A stretch of DNA of 64,000 bases from SIRX01 sp965213905 (GTDB lineage Bacteria; Actinomycetota; Rubrobacteria; Rubrobacterales; Rubrobacteraceae): the NCBI GenBank assembly GCA_965213905.1, contig OZ243922.1, positions 1,736,001-1,800,000 on the forward strand, read 5' to 3'. Positions 18,584 to 26,613 of the stretch are shown here, piece after piece. Position 1 is the first letter of the stretch; each line of letters opens with the position of its first letter. The notes below the pieces were generated by a model. The model made no database searches. It had not been told where the DNA came from and saw only the letters and a list, made by a program, of their open reading frames with translations. The translations under genes were made by a program, and so were the position numbers.

Positions 18584-18772
18584 ATGATCTTCGATTTTCT
18601 GGTGGCGGTCGTGGTAACGTTTCTGGCGGTGGAGTTGGGTCGGGCGGCGCGGGGTTCCTCGTATCGGGCGCCGGATTTCGGAGGGGTGATCCTGGACCTT
18701 TCTCTGAGACTAGCGGCGGTGGCGGCCCTGGTGTCGTGGATGTGGATGTTGACGGGGATGTTTTTTACTTGA
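18584..18772 (+). CDS. Small two-helix membrane protein
   Basis: The 62-residue protein has two hydrophobic helices (MIFDFLVAVVVTFLAVEL and LAAVAALVSWMWMLTGMFF) joined by a short polar loop. I do not recognise it. ATG 18584 has GAGG about 12 bases ahead; a TTG at 18572 would add four residues. It is the first gene to the right of the LacI operators and is followed 14 bases later by the LLM oxidoreductase, so it probably heads that operon. Confidence 0.55.
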   Translation: MIFDFLVAVVVTFLAVELGRAARGSSYRAPDFGGVILDLSLRLAAVAALVSWMWMLTGMFFT

Positions 18773-18786
18773 GCGAGAGGAGAAAG

Positions 18787-19782
18787 ATGACACGTCCTGA
18801 CGTTGGGATTATGTTCCGGTGTCAGAACCCGCCGGAGATGCTGCCGGATTACGTCCGGCGTGTGGAGAAGGCCGGCTTCGACGAACTCTGGGTGGTCGAG
18901 GATTGCTTTTTCGCGGGCGGCGTGTCGGCGGCGGCGGTTGCGTTGGCTTCTGCGGAGAGGTTGAAGGTGGGGCTCGGCATCGTGCCGGCCGTTGCCCGGA
19001 ACGCGGCGTTTGCGGCGATGGAGTTTGCGGCGTTGGCGAGGCTGTATCCGGGGCGCTTTCTGCCGGGTATCGGACACGGCGTAGCGGGCTGGATGCGCCA
19101 GGTCGGGGCCATGCCGGATTCTCAATTGACGGCGCTCGAAGAAGTCGTCTCGTCCGTAAAAGCGCTGCTGAGAGGCGAGACGTTAGAAGTCTCGGGCGAA
19201 TACGTAAAGCTGGACGAGGTCTGCCTGGACCATCCGCCGCAAAGCGTGCCGCCGGTGTCTACCGGGGTACGAGGCCCAAAGTCCCTCGCACTTTCCGGGA
19301 GGGTTGCCGATGGAACGATCCTGGCCGAGTGCGCCCCGCCAGCGTATGTGGCGTGGGCGCGAGAGAAGATCTCTGAGGGGGCTGCGGAGGCCGACCGACA
19401 AAATGAAGAGCACCGGCTAATGGTCTACGCGCCCTGCAAGGTGGACCGGGATTCCGGGGCGGCCAAAGAGTCGCTTCGCCCCGTCGTGGCCGAAACGCTC
19501 GTATCCGGGGGAGTTGGAGCCCAGATCTCACCGCTAGGCATCACGGAAGACCTCGAAGATATGATCCGGCGCGGTGGGGTCGAGGCCGTCGAAAAAGCGT
19601 TGCCGGACGAATGGTTGGATCAGCTCACAGTAGTGGGAAACCCCGACGAGTGCGTGGCGGCGATAGATCGGTTGGGCGAAGCTGGGGCCGACGCGGTGGT
19701 GCTGGTACCATCCATCGGTCAGCCAGAAAAAGACCTGGACGACATAGCACGCGAGCTGATGCCGCTCTTGGTAGAACAGTAA
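18787..19782 (+). CDS. LLM-class flavin-dependent oxidoreductase
   Basis: This 331-residue luciferase-like TIM-barrel protein probably uses FMN or F420. Visible family features are the N-terminal PDVGIMFRCQNPPEML, the FDELWVVEDCF strand, LYPGRFLPGIGHGVAGWM and the C-terminal VGNPDECVAAIDRLGEAGAD. ATG 18787 is preceded by GAGAGGAG; a longer frame lacks that support. The alpha-glucosidase gene follows 30 bases later on the same strand. Substrate is unknown; F420 use is common in actinobacteria but is not proven here. Confidence 0.88.
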   Translation: MTRPDVGIMFRCQNPPEMLPDYVRRVEKAGFDELWVVEDCFFAGGVSAAAVALASAERLKVGLGIVPAVARNAAFAAMEFAALARLYPGRFLPGIGHGVAGWMRQVGAMPDSQLTALEEVVSSVKALLRGETLEVSGEYVKLDEVCLDHPPQSVPPVSTGVRGPKSLALSGRVADGTILAECAPPAYVAWAREKISEGAAEADRQNEEHRLMVYAPCKVDRDSGAAKESLRPVVAETLVSGGVGAQISPLGITEDLEDMIRRGGVEAVEKALPDEWLDQLTVVGNPDECVAAIDRLGEAGADAVVLVPSIGQPEKDLDDIARELMPLLVEQ

Positions 19783-19812
19783 CTGTAGAAATCCTTAGAA
19801 GGAGGCGAGAAG

Positions 19813-21417
19813 TTGGAGGCAAACAAATGGTGGCAGACCGGGGTCGTGTACCAGATCTACCCGCGCAGCTTCGTTGACTCGACGGGCGACGGCGTCGGAG
19901 ACCTGCGGGGGATAATCTCTAAACTAGACTATCTCGAATGGCTCGGGGTGGATGCCGTTTGGATCTCCCCGATCTACCCGTCCCCGATGGCGGACTTCGG
20001 CTACGACGTCTCGAACTACACCGACATCCACCCTATGTTCGGCACCCTCGAAGACTTCGATGAGTTAGTAGAAGAAGCCCACAGCCGCGGGTTGAAGGTG
20101 ATCCTGGACTTTGTCCCCAACCACAGCTCGGACGAGCACCCTTGGTTTATGGAATCCCGCAAAAGCCGCGACAACCCGAAGCGGGACTGGTACATTTGGG
20201 AGGACGCAGCGCCGGACGGCGGTCCGCCGAACAACTGGGAGAGCCACTTCTCAGGCCCAGCCTGGACCTGGGATGAGGCTACCGGGCAATATTACCTGAA
20301 CACCTTCGACCCCAAGCAGGCGGACTTGAACTGGCGCAACCCGGAGGTGCGCGAGGCGATGTACGACGCGATGCGCTTTTGGTACGAGCGGGGGGTAGAC
20401 GGATTCCGCATAGACGTGGTTTACATCATGATCAAAGACGAGCACCTGCGCGACAACCCGGAGGACCCAAATTGGAAGCCGGGCGACGAGCCTAAAGCGT
20501 GGCAGAAAAGGGTCTACTCCGAAGATCGCCCGGAGGTGCACGAGGTCATAAGCGAGATGCGAGAGGTCGCGGACGAGTATGAAGATCGTCTCCTAATCGG
20601 GGAGATATACCTCCCCGTGGAACGACTCATGGCCTACTACGGCGAAAACCTGAACGAGGTGCATCTGCCGTTCAACTTTCAGCTCATCCTGCTCGAAGAC
20701 TGGACCGCCGAAGCCGTAAAGAGCATCGTCGAGCACTACGAGGAACTACTACCTTATGGTGGATGGCCCAACTGGGTTCTGGGTAACCACGACCAGTCCA
20801 GGGTCGCGAGCCGGATCGGCCCCGAACGCGCCCGGCTGGCGCAGATGCTGCTGCTCACGCTGCGCGGAACCCCGACCGTTTACTACGGGGACGAGATCGG
20901 GATGCACGACGTAGAGATCCCGAAAGATCGTATCGTAGACCCGGTCGGCAAGAAAAATTCCGAGTTCGGCCGCGACCCCGCCCGCACCCCGATGCAATGG
21001 AACCCCGAAGATGGAGCCGGCTTCACCACCGGAGACCCCTGGCTCCCCATCGCCGAAGACACCGACGAGATAAGCGTCGAAAGCCAGAGAGAAGAGTCGG
21101 CCTCGATGCTGACCTTTTTCCGCCGGCTCATCGAGCTTCGCAAGGAGCTACCGGCCCTGCACAAAGGCTCGTACCGTTCGGTAGAAACGCAGAGCAGCCA
21201 GGTATACGCTTACCTGCGCGAGCACGAAGAACAGAGGGTGCTCGTGGCGCTCAACTTCGGCGACGAACCTCAGCGGGTGGGGCTCGCGCTGCCGGAAAAA
21301 GCTGTAAAGCCGCTCTGCTCGACACATCAGAATCGTGGCGAAGACATAGATTTATCCCGCCTCGAACTACAGCCCGACGAGGGCGTGGTGTTTCTGCTGC
21401 AAGACGAGAGCGGCTAG
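19813..21417 (+). CDS. GH13 alpha-glucosidase (oligo-1,6-glucosidase type)
   Basis: This 534-residue cytoplasmic enzyme should release glucose from the non-reducing end of short alpha-glucosides. It has D201 (GVDGFRIDVV), E264 (LIGEIYLP) and D327 (GNHDQSR), plus QADLNWRNP in the region that separates alpha-glucosidases from amylases. The start is TTG 19813 with AGGAGG upstream. Exact specificity (maltose, isomaltose, sucrose or trehalose-6-phosphate) cannot be read from sequence. Upstream LacI operators and a downstream MFS transporter suggest a sugar-use operon. Confidence 0.88.
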   Translation: MEANKWWQTGVVYQIYPRSFVDSTGDGVGDLRGIISKLDYLEWLGVDAVWISPIYPSPMADFGYDVSNYTDIHPMFGTLEDFDELVEEAHSRGLKVILDFVPNHSSDEHPWFMESRKSRDNPKRDWYIWEDAAPDGGPPNNWESHFSGPAWTWDEATGQYYLNTFDPKQADLNWRNPEVREAMYDAMRFWYERGVDGFRIDVVYIMIKDEHLRDNPEDPNWKPGDEPKAWQKRVYSEDRPEVHEVISEMREVADEYEDRLLIGEIYLPVERLMAYYGENLNEVHLPFNFQLILLEDWTAEAVKSIVEHYEELLPYGGWPNWVLGNHDQSRVASRIGPERARLAQMLLLTLRGTPTVYYGDEIGMHDVEIPKDRIVDPVGKKNSEFGRDPARTPMQWNPEDGAGFTTGDPWLPIAEDTDEISVESQREESASMLTFFRRLIELRKELPALHKGSYRSVETQSSQVYAYLREHEEQRVLVALNFGDEPQRVGLALPEKAVKPLCSTHQNRGEDIDLSRLELQPDEGVVFLLQDESG

Positions 21418-21425
21418 AAGATAAC

Positions 21426-22598
21426 TTGAGTCTCAGAGCTTCGAACCCGCCGGTAGCCGCCCGGGTGGCGGTGGTCGGGGTGTTCTCCGTTAACGGCTTT
21501 GTGTTGGCGAACTGGTTTGTCAGGATACCGGCGATTCAGCAAGAACTTTCTCTGGGCGAAGGATTGTTGGGAGTGGCTTTGCTGGGAGCGGCCGTCGGGG
21601 CTTTGGTCTGCATGCCGCTCACCGGGGCGCTGGTATCCAGGTTGGGCAGCCGCCGGGTGGTGGGGGTTACGGCGTTGTTGCTCTCCTTCTCGATAGTCCT
21701 ACCGGCGCTCGCACCCAGCTTGTTCTGGCTCGTGCCGGCCCTGGCCGGGATCGGGGCCTCGAACGGCGCGCTGGACGTCTCCATGAATTCCCAGGCTGTA
21801 GCGGTGGAGAAACAGTACGGGCGACCGATCATGTCCTCTTTTCACGCCGCCTTCAGCTTCGGCGGCCTCGCCGGTGCGATATTCGGCGGCCTCGTGGCCT
21901 CCGCAGGCCTACAACCTTTGACACACTTCTCCATCGTGGCGATCTTCTGCTCCGCCGCATCCATCTTGGCCTTTCGGCACCTACTTCCGGATAGCGCCGA
22001 CGCGGCGGAAGACGGCGCCCCCGCTTTCGCGCGACCCACGCGGGCGTTGCTCGGGCTCGGCGTTGTCTCCTTCTGCGTGCTGCTCGGAGAAGGCGCGATG
22101 GGTGATTGGAGCGCTGTCTACCTGGAAAACACCCTCCAAACCGGCCCGGGATTTGCTGCGTTCGGCTTCGCGGCTTTCTCGCTCACGATGGCCCTGGGAC
22201 GGCTCTTCGGAGACCGGGTCATAGAGCGCTTCGGCCCCGATCGTACAGTCCGGATCTGCGCGGCCATAGCAGCCGTCGGGCTCGGAACATCTCTCGCCGT
22301 AGGACAGCAGTACGTAGCACTTATAGGTTTCGCTTGCGCGGGGCTCGGGTTCTCGATCATCTTCCCCGCTGCCCTGAGCGCCGCCGGACGCACGGAGGGC
22401 GTTGCTCCCGGCCCGGCGCTCGCAGCCGTCGCGACGGCCGGTTACACGGGGTTTCTAGTCGGGCCGCCCACTATCGGATTCGTAGCCGAACTCACCGGGC
22501 TCGGCGGGGCGCTCTACATCGTCGTGATCCTCAGCGCCATCGCCATGCTAATGGCCGGGGCCGTAGGAACAGGAAACGAGTCAAAAAGAAAAAGCTGA
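21426..22598 (+). CDS. MFS transporter
   Basis: The roughly 390-residue protein shows about twelve hydrophobic segments and a GxLVSRLGSRRVV loop between helices 2 and 3, typical of the major facilitator superfamily. The pattern resembles the YbjJ/FucP-like branch, but substrate is unknown. I start it at TTG 21426, eight bases after the alpha-glucosidase stop, because the longer frame lies inside that gene. Its last Ser codon and stop (AGC TGA) are part of a heptamer repeat, so the repeat abuts or invaded the gene end. Confidence 0.85.
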   Translation: MSLRASNPPVAARVAVVGVFSVNGFVLANWFVRIPAIQQELSLGEGLLGVALLGAAVGALVCMPLTGALVSRLGSRRVVGVTALLLSFSIVLPALAPSLFWLVPALAGIGASNGALDVSMNSQAVAVEKQYGRPIMSSFHAAFSFGGLAGAIFGGLVASAGLQPLTHFSIVAIFCSAASILAFRHLLPDSADAAEDGAPAFARPTRALLGLGVVSFCVLLGEGAMGDWSAVYLENTLQTGPGFAAFGFAAFSLTMALGRLFGDRVIERFGPDRTVRICAAIAAVGLGTSLAVGQQYVALIGFACAGLGFSIIFPAALSAAGRTEGVAPGPALAAVATAGYTGFLVGPPTIGFVAELTGLGGALYIVVILSAIAMLMAGAVGTGNESKRKS

Positions 22599-22623
22599 CG
22601 GCTGAGGCCTGAAACCTGATACC
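22594..22623 (+). repeat. Degenerate heptanucleotide array, copy 4
   Basis: It reads GCTGACG, GCTGAGG, CCTGAAA, CCTGATA, CCT in perfect sevens. It begins inside the last codon of the MFS gene and supplies its stop codon. Confidence 0.65.
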
Positions 22624-22625
22624 TC

Positions 22626-22652
22626 GTTCAGAGAAGCTCAACCTTTCTGAAC
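22626..22652 (+). terminator. Stem-loop between convergent genes
   Basis: GTTCAGAGA pairs with TTTCTGAAC (one G-T pair) around a loop near 22637-22641. It lies between the convergent MFS and GntR genes and may end transcription, though no T-run follows. Like the hairpin at 16653 it follows a heptamer array and ACCTC and precedes a GCTCT-like sequence. Confidence 0.5.
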
Positions 22653-22658
22653 GCTGCT

Positions 22659-23603
22659 CTAAGAGCGAAGCATTCGGCCGAGCATCTCTATACCGACCTC
22701 ATCTAGCGTGCGGTTGTCTACTATGAGCTTCAGGCTCTCCGAGGGGTTTAGCTCTGTGAGCCGCTGGGCCGGCACACTACCGGCGACTACGACTTCTACC
22801 TTCCCGATCATCGCCTGGACTTTTTCGGTGTCCCGGTAGTCGTAGACCGCGAAGGTCTCCAGGCGATCCAGGCCGGCTCCCCGCAGAGACCTCAACAAGT
22901 TCTCGGTACAAGACCTGGAATTACCCACCACACCAACTGAAGTGCCGTCCGGCAACCCCGACAGGGTCTTGAACGTCTCTATCGTGGCCTCTTCCAGCAG
23001 CGCGACCGTCTCTATGCCACTCGACTCTAGCAGCGCCTCCACTTCCTGAACGTGGAAAAAGGTGGTAGCCACCAACCGCCAGGGAAGTTCAGCGCCTTCC
23101 TCTACCTTTTCTTCCAACTCTTCGACCAGCAAACCTTCCACTGTTACAGGGAGGTGCTCTTCCAACTCGTTCGAGAACTGCTCGACCTGCGGACGGTTAC
23201 ACTCGATCATGGCTATCCGCTTTTTCTCCGACGAGAACGTCCCGGCCCGCGCCAGAAGCTCGCGGCCGAGGTCCTCCACCGAAACACCTTCGGAACGCGC
23301 CTGATTCAAAACCCTCTCCAAAAGCCTCTGGCGCTTCTCGACCTCCGTGCTCAACTGAGGCTCGACCACGAAAACCCCGCTCCCCCGGCGGGTCTCCACA
23401 TACCCCTGGCGCTCCAACTCCGACACAACCCGCGCAACCGTATTACGGTTTATCCGCAGAAACCCCGCCAAAGCCCGGATGCTCGGCAACTTCTCACCCA
23501 CGCCGAGCTCGCCACTCAAAACCAGATGCTTCAACTGCTCTTCTAACTGCACGTGAACCGGGATCGGGCTCTTCGCATTCAACGGGTTTAACTTTAAATC
23601 CAC
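22659..23603 (-). CDS. GntR-family regulator with large C-terminal domain
   Basis: The 314-residue protein has a winged helix at residues about 12-80 (PIPVHVQLEEQLKHLVLSG, then LPSIRALAGFLRINRNTVAR and a GYVETRRGSGVFV wing), closest to the YtrA-like branch. Its C-terminal domain is about 220 residues, longer than usual for that branch, with alternating beta-alpha segments such as SVGVVGNSRSCTENLLRSL; I cannot name its ligand. The start is GTG 23603. Operator-like GTCCTAC repeats overlap its own ribosome site and reach to the divergent small-protein genes, so autoregulation is likely. Confidence 0.85.
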   Translation of the reverse strand: MDLKLNPLNAKSPIPVHVQLEEQLKHLVLSGELGVGEKLPSIRALAGFLRINRNTVARVVSELERQGYVETRRGSGVFVVEPQLSTEVEKRQRLLERVLNQARSEGVSVEDLGRELLARAGTFSSEKKRIAMIECNRPQVEQFSNELEEHLPVTVEGLLVEELEEKVEEGAELPWRLVATTFFHVQEVEALLESSGIETVALLEEATIETFKTLSGLPDGTSVGVVGNSRSCTENLLRSLRGAGLDRLETFAVYDYRDTEKVQAMIGKVEVVVAGSVPAQRLTELNPSESLKLIVDNRTLDEVGIEMLGRMLRS

Positions 23604-23607
23604 TCGT

Positions 23608-23661
23608 TGTCCTACTGTCCTACGATATTATGTCAATAACACTGTCCTACATTGCTAGGAC
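23608..23661 (+). promoter_or_regulatory. GntR operator cluster
   Basis: TGTCCTAC occurs as a tandem pair at 23608-23623 and again at 23643-23650, where GTCCTA (23644-23649) and TAGGAC (23656-23661) make a perfect 6-bp inverted repeat with a six-base spacer. The tandem pair covers the AGGA ribosome site of gntR on the other strand. The cluster lies in the shared promoter region of gntR and the rightward genes. Confidence 0.65.
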
Positions 23662-23697
23662 GATTATAGCCGAACCGGCCGAAGAAGGAGGCTTTAA

Positions 23698-23931
23698 ATG
23701 GCAGAGGCATTGTGGGTTCTGTTTTTGGTGGGGGTTGAGGTGTTGTGGGTGGCCCTGATCTACGTGAGCCTAAGTTCGTCCGGCACCGAAGACGTAGATG
23801 GACATCGGTCTGTATGGAAAGTGCTACTGCTGGGCGACCGGGAGCGGGAAGAGGACGTGAAGCAGCGTAGTTCCAAGTCGTCTGTCAGGGACGAAACTAC
23901 GGGGTATGGTTTGCGGACGAGGAGGAGTTGA
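23698..23931 (+). CDS. Small single-helix membrane protein
   Basis: The 77-residue protein has one strong membrane helix at residues about 4-26 (ALWVLFLVGVEVLWVALIYV) followed by a charged cytoplasmic tail rich in Arg, Glu and Lys. AGGAGG lies ahead of ATG 23698, so translation should be strong. I do not recognise the family. It is the first gene under the GntR operator cluster and is followed two bases later by a Cys/His-rich small protein, so the two may act together. Confidence 0.6.
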   Translation: MAEALWVLFLVGVEVLWVALIYVSLSSSGTEDVDGHRSVWKVLLLGDREREEDVKQRSSKSSVRDETTGYGLRTRRS

Positions 23932-23932
23932 G

Positions 23933-24139
23933 ATGTTCGACGTATATTGTCCGGAACACGGCTCGCGAGTTCTATTGTTTTCGCGGGAGATCAAAGCGGT
24001 ACTCAACACAGACGAAGGCGTAGAAGTACACTACCGTTGCTTCTGCGGGCATCGAGGCGTCTGGCTCACCGGGAGAATTCCCGAAGAGGTAAGTAGCAAC
24101 GATGCAGTACGGAAGCTTCAACCTAGCGAGGTTTGTTGA
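23933..24139 (+). CDS. Small Cys/His-rich protein, possible zinc ribbon
   Basis: The 68-residue protein has CPEHGSRVLL near the start and YRCFCGHRGVWLTG in the middle, giving candidate metal ligands C6, H9, C44, C46 and H48. This suggests a small zinc-binding fold but does not identify a known family. ATG 23933 has GGAGGAG five bases ahead and follows the stop of the membrane protein by one base. It is probably co-transcribed with that gene under GntR control. Confidence 0.6.
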   Translation: MFDVYCPEHGSRVLLFSREIKAVLNTDEGVEVHYRCFCGHRGVWLTGRIPEEVSSNDAVRKLQPSEVC

Positions 24140-24233
24140 AGCTCTAGCGTATCCTTCAGCCAAAGGAAATATAGAAGCCGCCGGATATATAATCCCTCTG
24201 TGAGATCTAAAACCTGCAGAAGGAGCGTATCTA

Positions 24234-24482
24234 ATGCTGAAGGAGAGGCCCGACCTGGACCTTGCCCCCGTCCCGGAGCAGTACGAAGTTTTAGACGCGG
24301 ACGCCCTGGCCGAACGCCTGGGCTTTAAACGGGATACGGTGCTCGTCTACCTCAACCGCCGAAGTTTCCACCGCATACCGAAACCCAACCGCCGACTAAA
24401 AACAGGCCCCTTATGGTACGAAGGCTCCGTCCGAATGTGGGAACAACAAAACCGCACCAAACACGGCAAACCGCAACCCTGA
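24234..24482 (+). CDS. Small helix-turn-helix protein, excisionase/AlpA-like
   Basis: The 82-residue protein has a likely helix-turn-helix in VLDADALAERLGFKRDTVLVYLNRRSF and a following wing-like PLWYEGSVRMWEQQ, as in small MerR/AlpA/excisionase-type DNA-binding proteins. ATG 24234 has AGAAGGAG ahead. No integrase or phage gene is near, so it may be a stand-alone regulator or a leftover of a mobile element. Family assignment rests on the helix pattern only. Confidence 0.6.
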   Translation: MLKERPDLDLAPVPEQYEVLDADALAERLGFKRDTVLVYLNRRSFHRIPKPNRRLKTGPLWYEGSVRMWEQQNRTKHGKPQP

Positions 24483-24975
24483 AACACTTTTCCACCGAAC
24501 CAACTCCACTCCCGAGAAAGAAATTTGTTTAGACAATCTTGACAAAGTGCCGCAGGTGCCTTAACCTGCCCTGGCGGGCAAAGAAACATTCTTTTGCCGG
24601 GCTATGAATTTTCAATAACGATGAGTCGGAGAGGAGGTTGGCATGGGTGCAGCGACGGACTTCAGTGGGCGGGTGAATTTAAGTTTTACGAGTTTCTTGA
24701 GGCTGTGTTCGAGCCTCCTCCAAAATTGCTTATTTTTGCAAGACGAGGGGCGAATGCCCGTTCTTTCGCGGAGCCGGTAAGAGCTACTCTACGTTCTCCG
24801 GAGCGTTTCTCGGGCGTCTCGCGGGGAAATATCTAAAGATCCCCCGCCGACTACGGCATACAAACGAAGCGTAGAGAATAGTATCGGCTGTGGCCCTTTC
24901 GGGTGGGGTGGATACACGGCGACGACCGGGGCAGATGCGAAGTCAGGTTGCTCCGTGGCGTGCAAAGGAGAGAAG
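24483..24975. other. Gap before rtcB with one doubtful tiny gene
   Basis: This 493-base stretch holds TTGACA at about 24539, a TGCCC/GGGCA stem near 24570 and a GAGGCT/AGCCTC stem near 24690. A 45-codon frame at 24643-24780 has a strong GGAGAGGAGG ribosome site, but its product (MGAATDFSGRVNLSFTSF...) looks like nothing I know. A short expressed peptide or a leader for rtcB are both possible; I support neither strongly. Confidence 0.3.
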
Positions 24976-26436
24976 ATGATAGACGGAAAAGACCTCATAG
25001 AAAAAGGATGGCCGGAGGGACGCCTGATCGGGCTGGCCCTCGACGCCGCGAAAGAACTCCGGGCTTCCGGTATGGACGAAACCCGGATTCTCGACGAACT
25101 CGAAAAGATACGCGAAAACCCGACCGCCGAAGCCCACCCAGCTCTAGCGCCCCTCGTCCGGGAGTTCGGGCGCATCCGGGCCGCAGAGAAGGTGCGTGAG
25201 GCCGAGAGGTTGCACGAAGAGGCGCTGCCGTACGGAGTGTGGGGGGAAGCCCTGATCGAGTCAAACACCACCGCCCAAATGGAGGCCGCCATGCGGCTCC
25301 CCAACGCCGTCGGCGGCGCCCTGATGCCCGACGCCCACCTCGGCTACGGTCTCCCGGTCGGCGGCGTGCTCGCCACCGAAGGCGCGGTAATCCCCTGGGC
25401 CGTGGGCGTAGACATCGCCTGCCGTATGCGGCTCTCCGTCTTCGAGGTTTCATCTGACCTGCTCGAAGAGCGGCGGGACGAACTGGCCGGGGTGCTGCTC
25501 CGCAACACGAACTTCGGACCGGGCTCCAAGTTCAAGGAGGGCCGGCGCCCGGAGCACGAAGTCCTCGACGACCCGGCCTGGGAGGCGACGCCTCATCTCA
25601 GAAAGCTCAAGGATACCGGCCGCGCCCAGCTCGGTACCTCCGGCTCCGGCAACCACTTCGTCGAGTGGGGAATCTTCGAGGCGCTCGGCGAGCCGGGTGA
25701 AACTGTTGAAGATGCCGAGGAATTCGCGTTTGCCCCGGGGCGGAAGTACCTCGCGCTGCTCTCTCATTCGGGTAGCCGGGGCGTGGGGTTCAAGATCGCC
25801 AACCGTTACTCCGGCATCGCCAAACAGAAACACCCGAAGCTCGACAAGAGCGTAGCGGAGCTCGCCTGGCTCGACCTTTCGGACGAAGAGGGTGAAGAGT
25901 ACTGGCTCTCGATGCAACTCGCCGGACGGTTCGCCTCCGCAAACCACGCTGTCATCCACGATAAGGTCGCCCGGGCTCTCGGCGAGGAAGTTCTCGCAAA
26001 GGTCGAGAACCACCACAACTTCGCCTGGAGAGAGAAAGTCGGCGACGGCGAAGCCATCGTCCATCGCAAAGGCGCGACCCCGGCCGGACCGGGTGTAATG
26101 GGTGTTATCCCCGGCTCGATGGGCGACCCGGGTTACGTGGTGCGCGGCAGGGGCAACGAGGATTCTATTAACTCCGCGTCCCACGGGGCCGGAAGGCTGA
26201 TGAGCCGGACGGCGGCTCTTAAAAGCATTCCGGAGGAGGACTGGAAGAGCTACCTTGCGGAGAAGGGCGTCACGCTTATCGGCGGCTCTCTAGACGAGGC
26301 GCCGCAAGCGTACAAGGACATTGAGGCCGTCGTGGGGCTCCAGGAAGACCTCGTGGAGTTCGTGGGAAGGTTTACGCCCAGGATCGTGCGGATGGATGCT
26401 GGCTCGAAACCCTGGGGAAAGAGAAAGCGCAAGTAA
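24976..26436 (+). CDS. rtcB: RtcB-type RNA ligase
   Basis: RtcB joins RNA ends bearing 2',3'-cyclic or 3'-phosphate to 5'-OH using GTP and Mn2+, in RNA repair or tRNA maturation. The 486-residue protein shows the family blocks MPDAHLGYGLPVGGV, GVDIACRM, GSGNHFVEWG, LLSHSGSRGVG, VENHHNFAWRE, HRKGATPAGPG, GSMGDPGYVVRG and SASHGAGRLMSR; the His in the last is expected to be guanylylated. ATG 24976 has AAGGAGAG just ahead, so I prefer it to an in-frame ATG 21 bases earlier. No archease or RtcA gene is adjacent. Confidence 0.92.
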   Translation: MIDGKDLIEKGWPEGRLIGLALDAAKELRASGMDETRILDELEKIRENPTAEAHPALAPLVREFGRIRAAEKVREAERLHEEALPYGVWGEALIESNTTAQMEAAMRLPNAVGGALMPDAHLGYGLPVGGVLATEGAVIPWAVGVDIACRMRLSVFEVSSDLLEERRDELAGVLLRNTNFGPGSKFKEGRRPEHEVLDDPAWEATPHLRKLKDTGRAQLGTSGSGNHFVEWGIFEALGEPGETVEDAEEFAFAPGRKYLALLSHSGSRGVGFKIANRYSGIAKQKHPKLDKSVAELAWLDLSDEEGEEYWLSMQLAGRFASANHAVIHDKVARALGEEVLAKVENHHNFAWREKVGDGEAIVHRKGATPAGPGVMGVIPGSMGDPGYVVRGRGNEDSINSASHGAGRLMSRTAALKSIPEEDWKSYLAEKGVTLIGGSLDEAPQAYKDIEAVVGLQEDLVEFVGRFTPRIVRMDAGSKPWGKRKRK

Positions 26437-26613
26437 TTCTTTGTTCGGCGCGTGACGGGAAGGCCATTACGCGCCACCCTTTTCTGGTGTTAGACTGCCC
26501 GCGCCCGTCGCACCGTGTACTGAGGAGCCGGTTTAGAACCTCGCGATAAAACTTCGTCCGCCCGCCCGCCGGGCCGTCTCCGGGGGGCGGCCCGGTCGGT
26601 TCCTCCGCCCGGT

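Noticed and set aside
20997..21425. N-terminal extension of the MFS transporter
   Set aside because: It runs inside the alpha-glucosidase gene and reads as low-complexity Arg/Pro-rich sequence.
24594..24836. 80-codon plus-strand frame before rtcB
   Set aside because: It lacks a ribosome site and ends in poor sequence; the smaller frame at 24643 in a different phase has the better signal and is itself doubtful.
24837..24975. Possible riboswitch in the rtcB leader
   Set aside because: Several short GC stems are present, but no known riboswitch core could be recognised.
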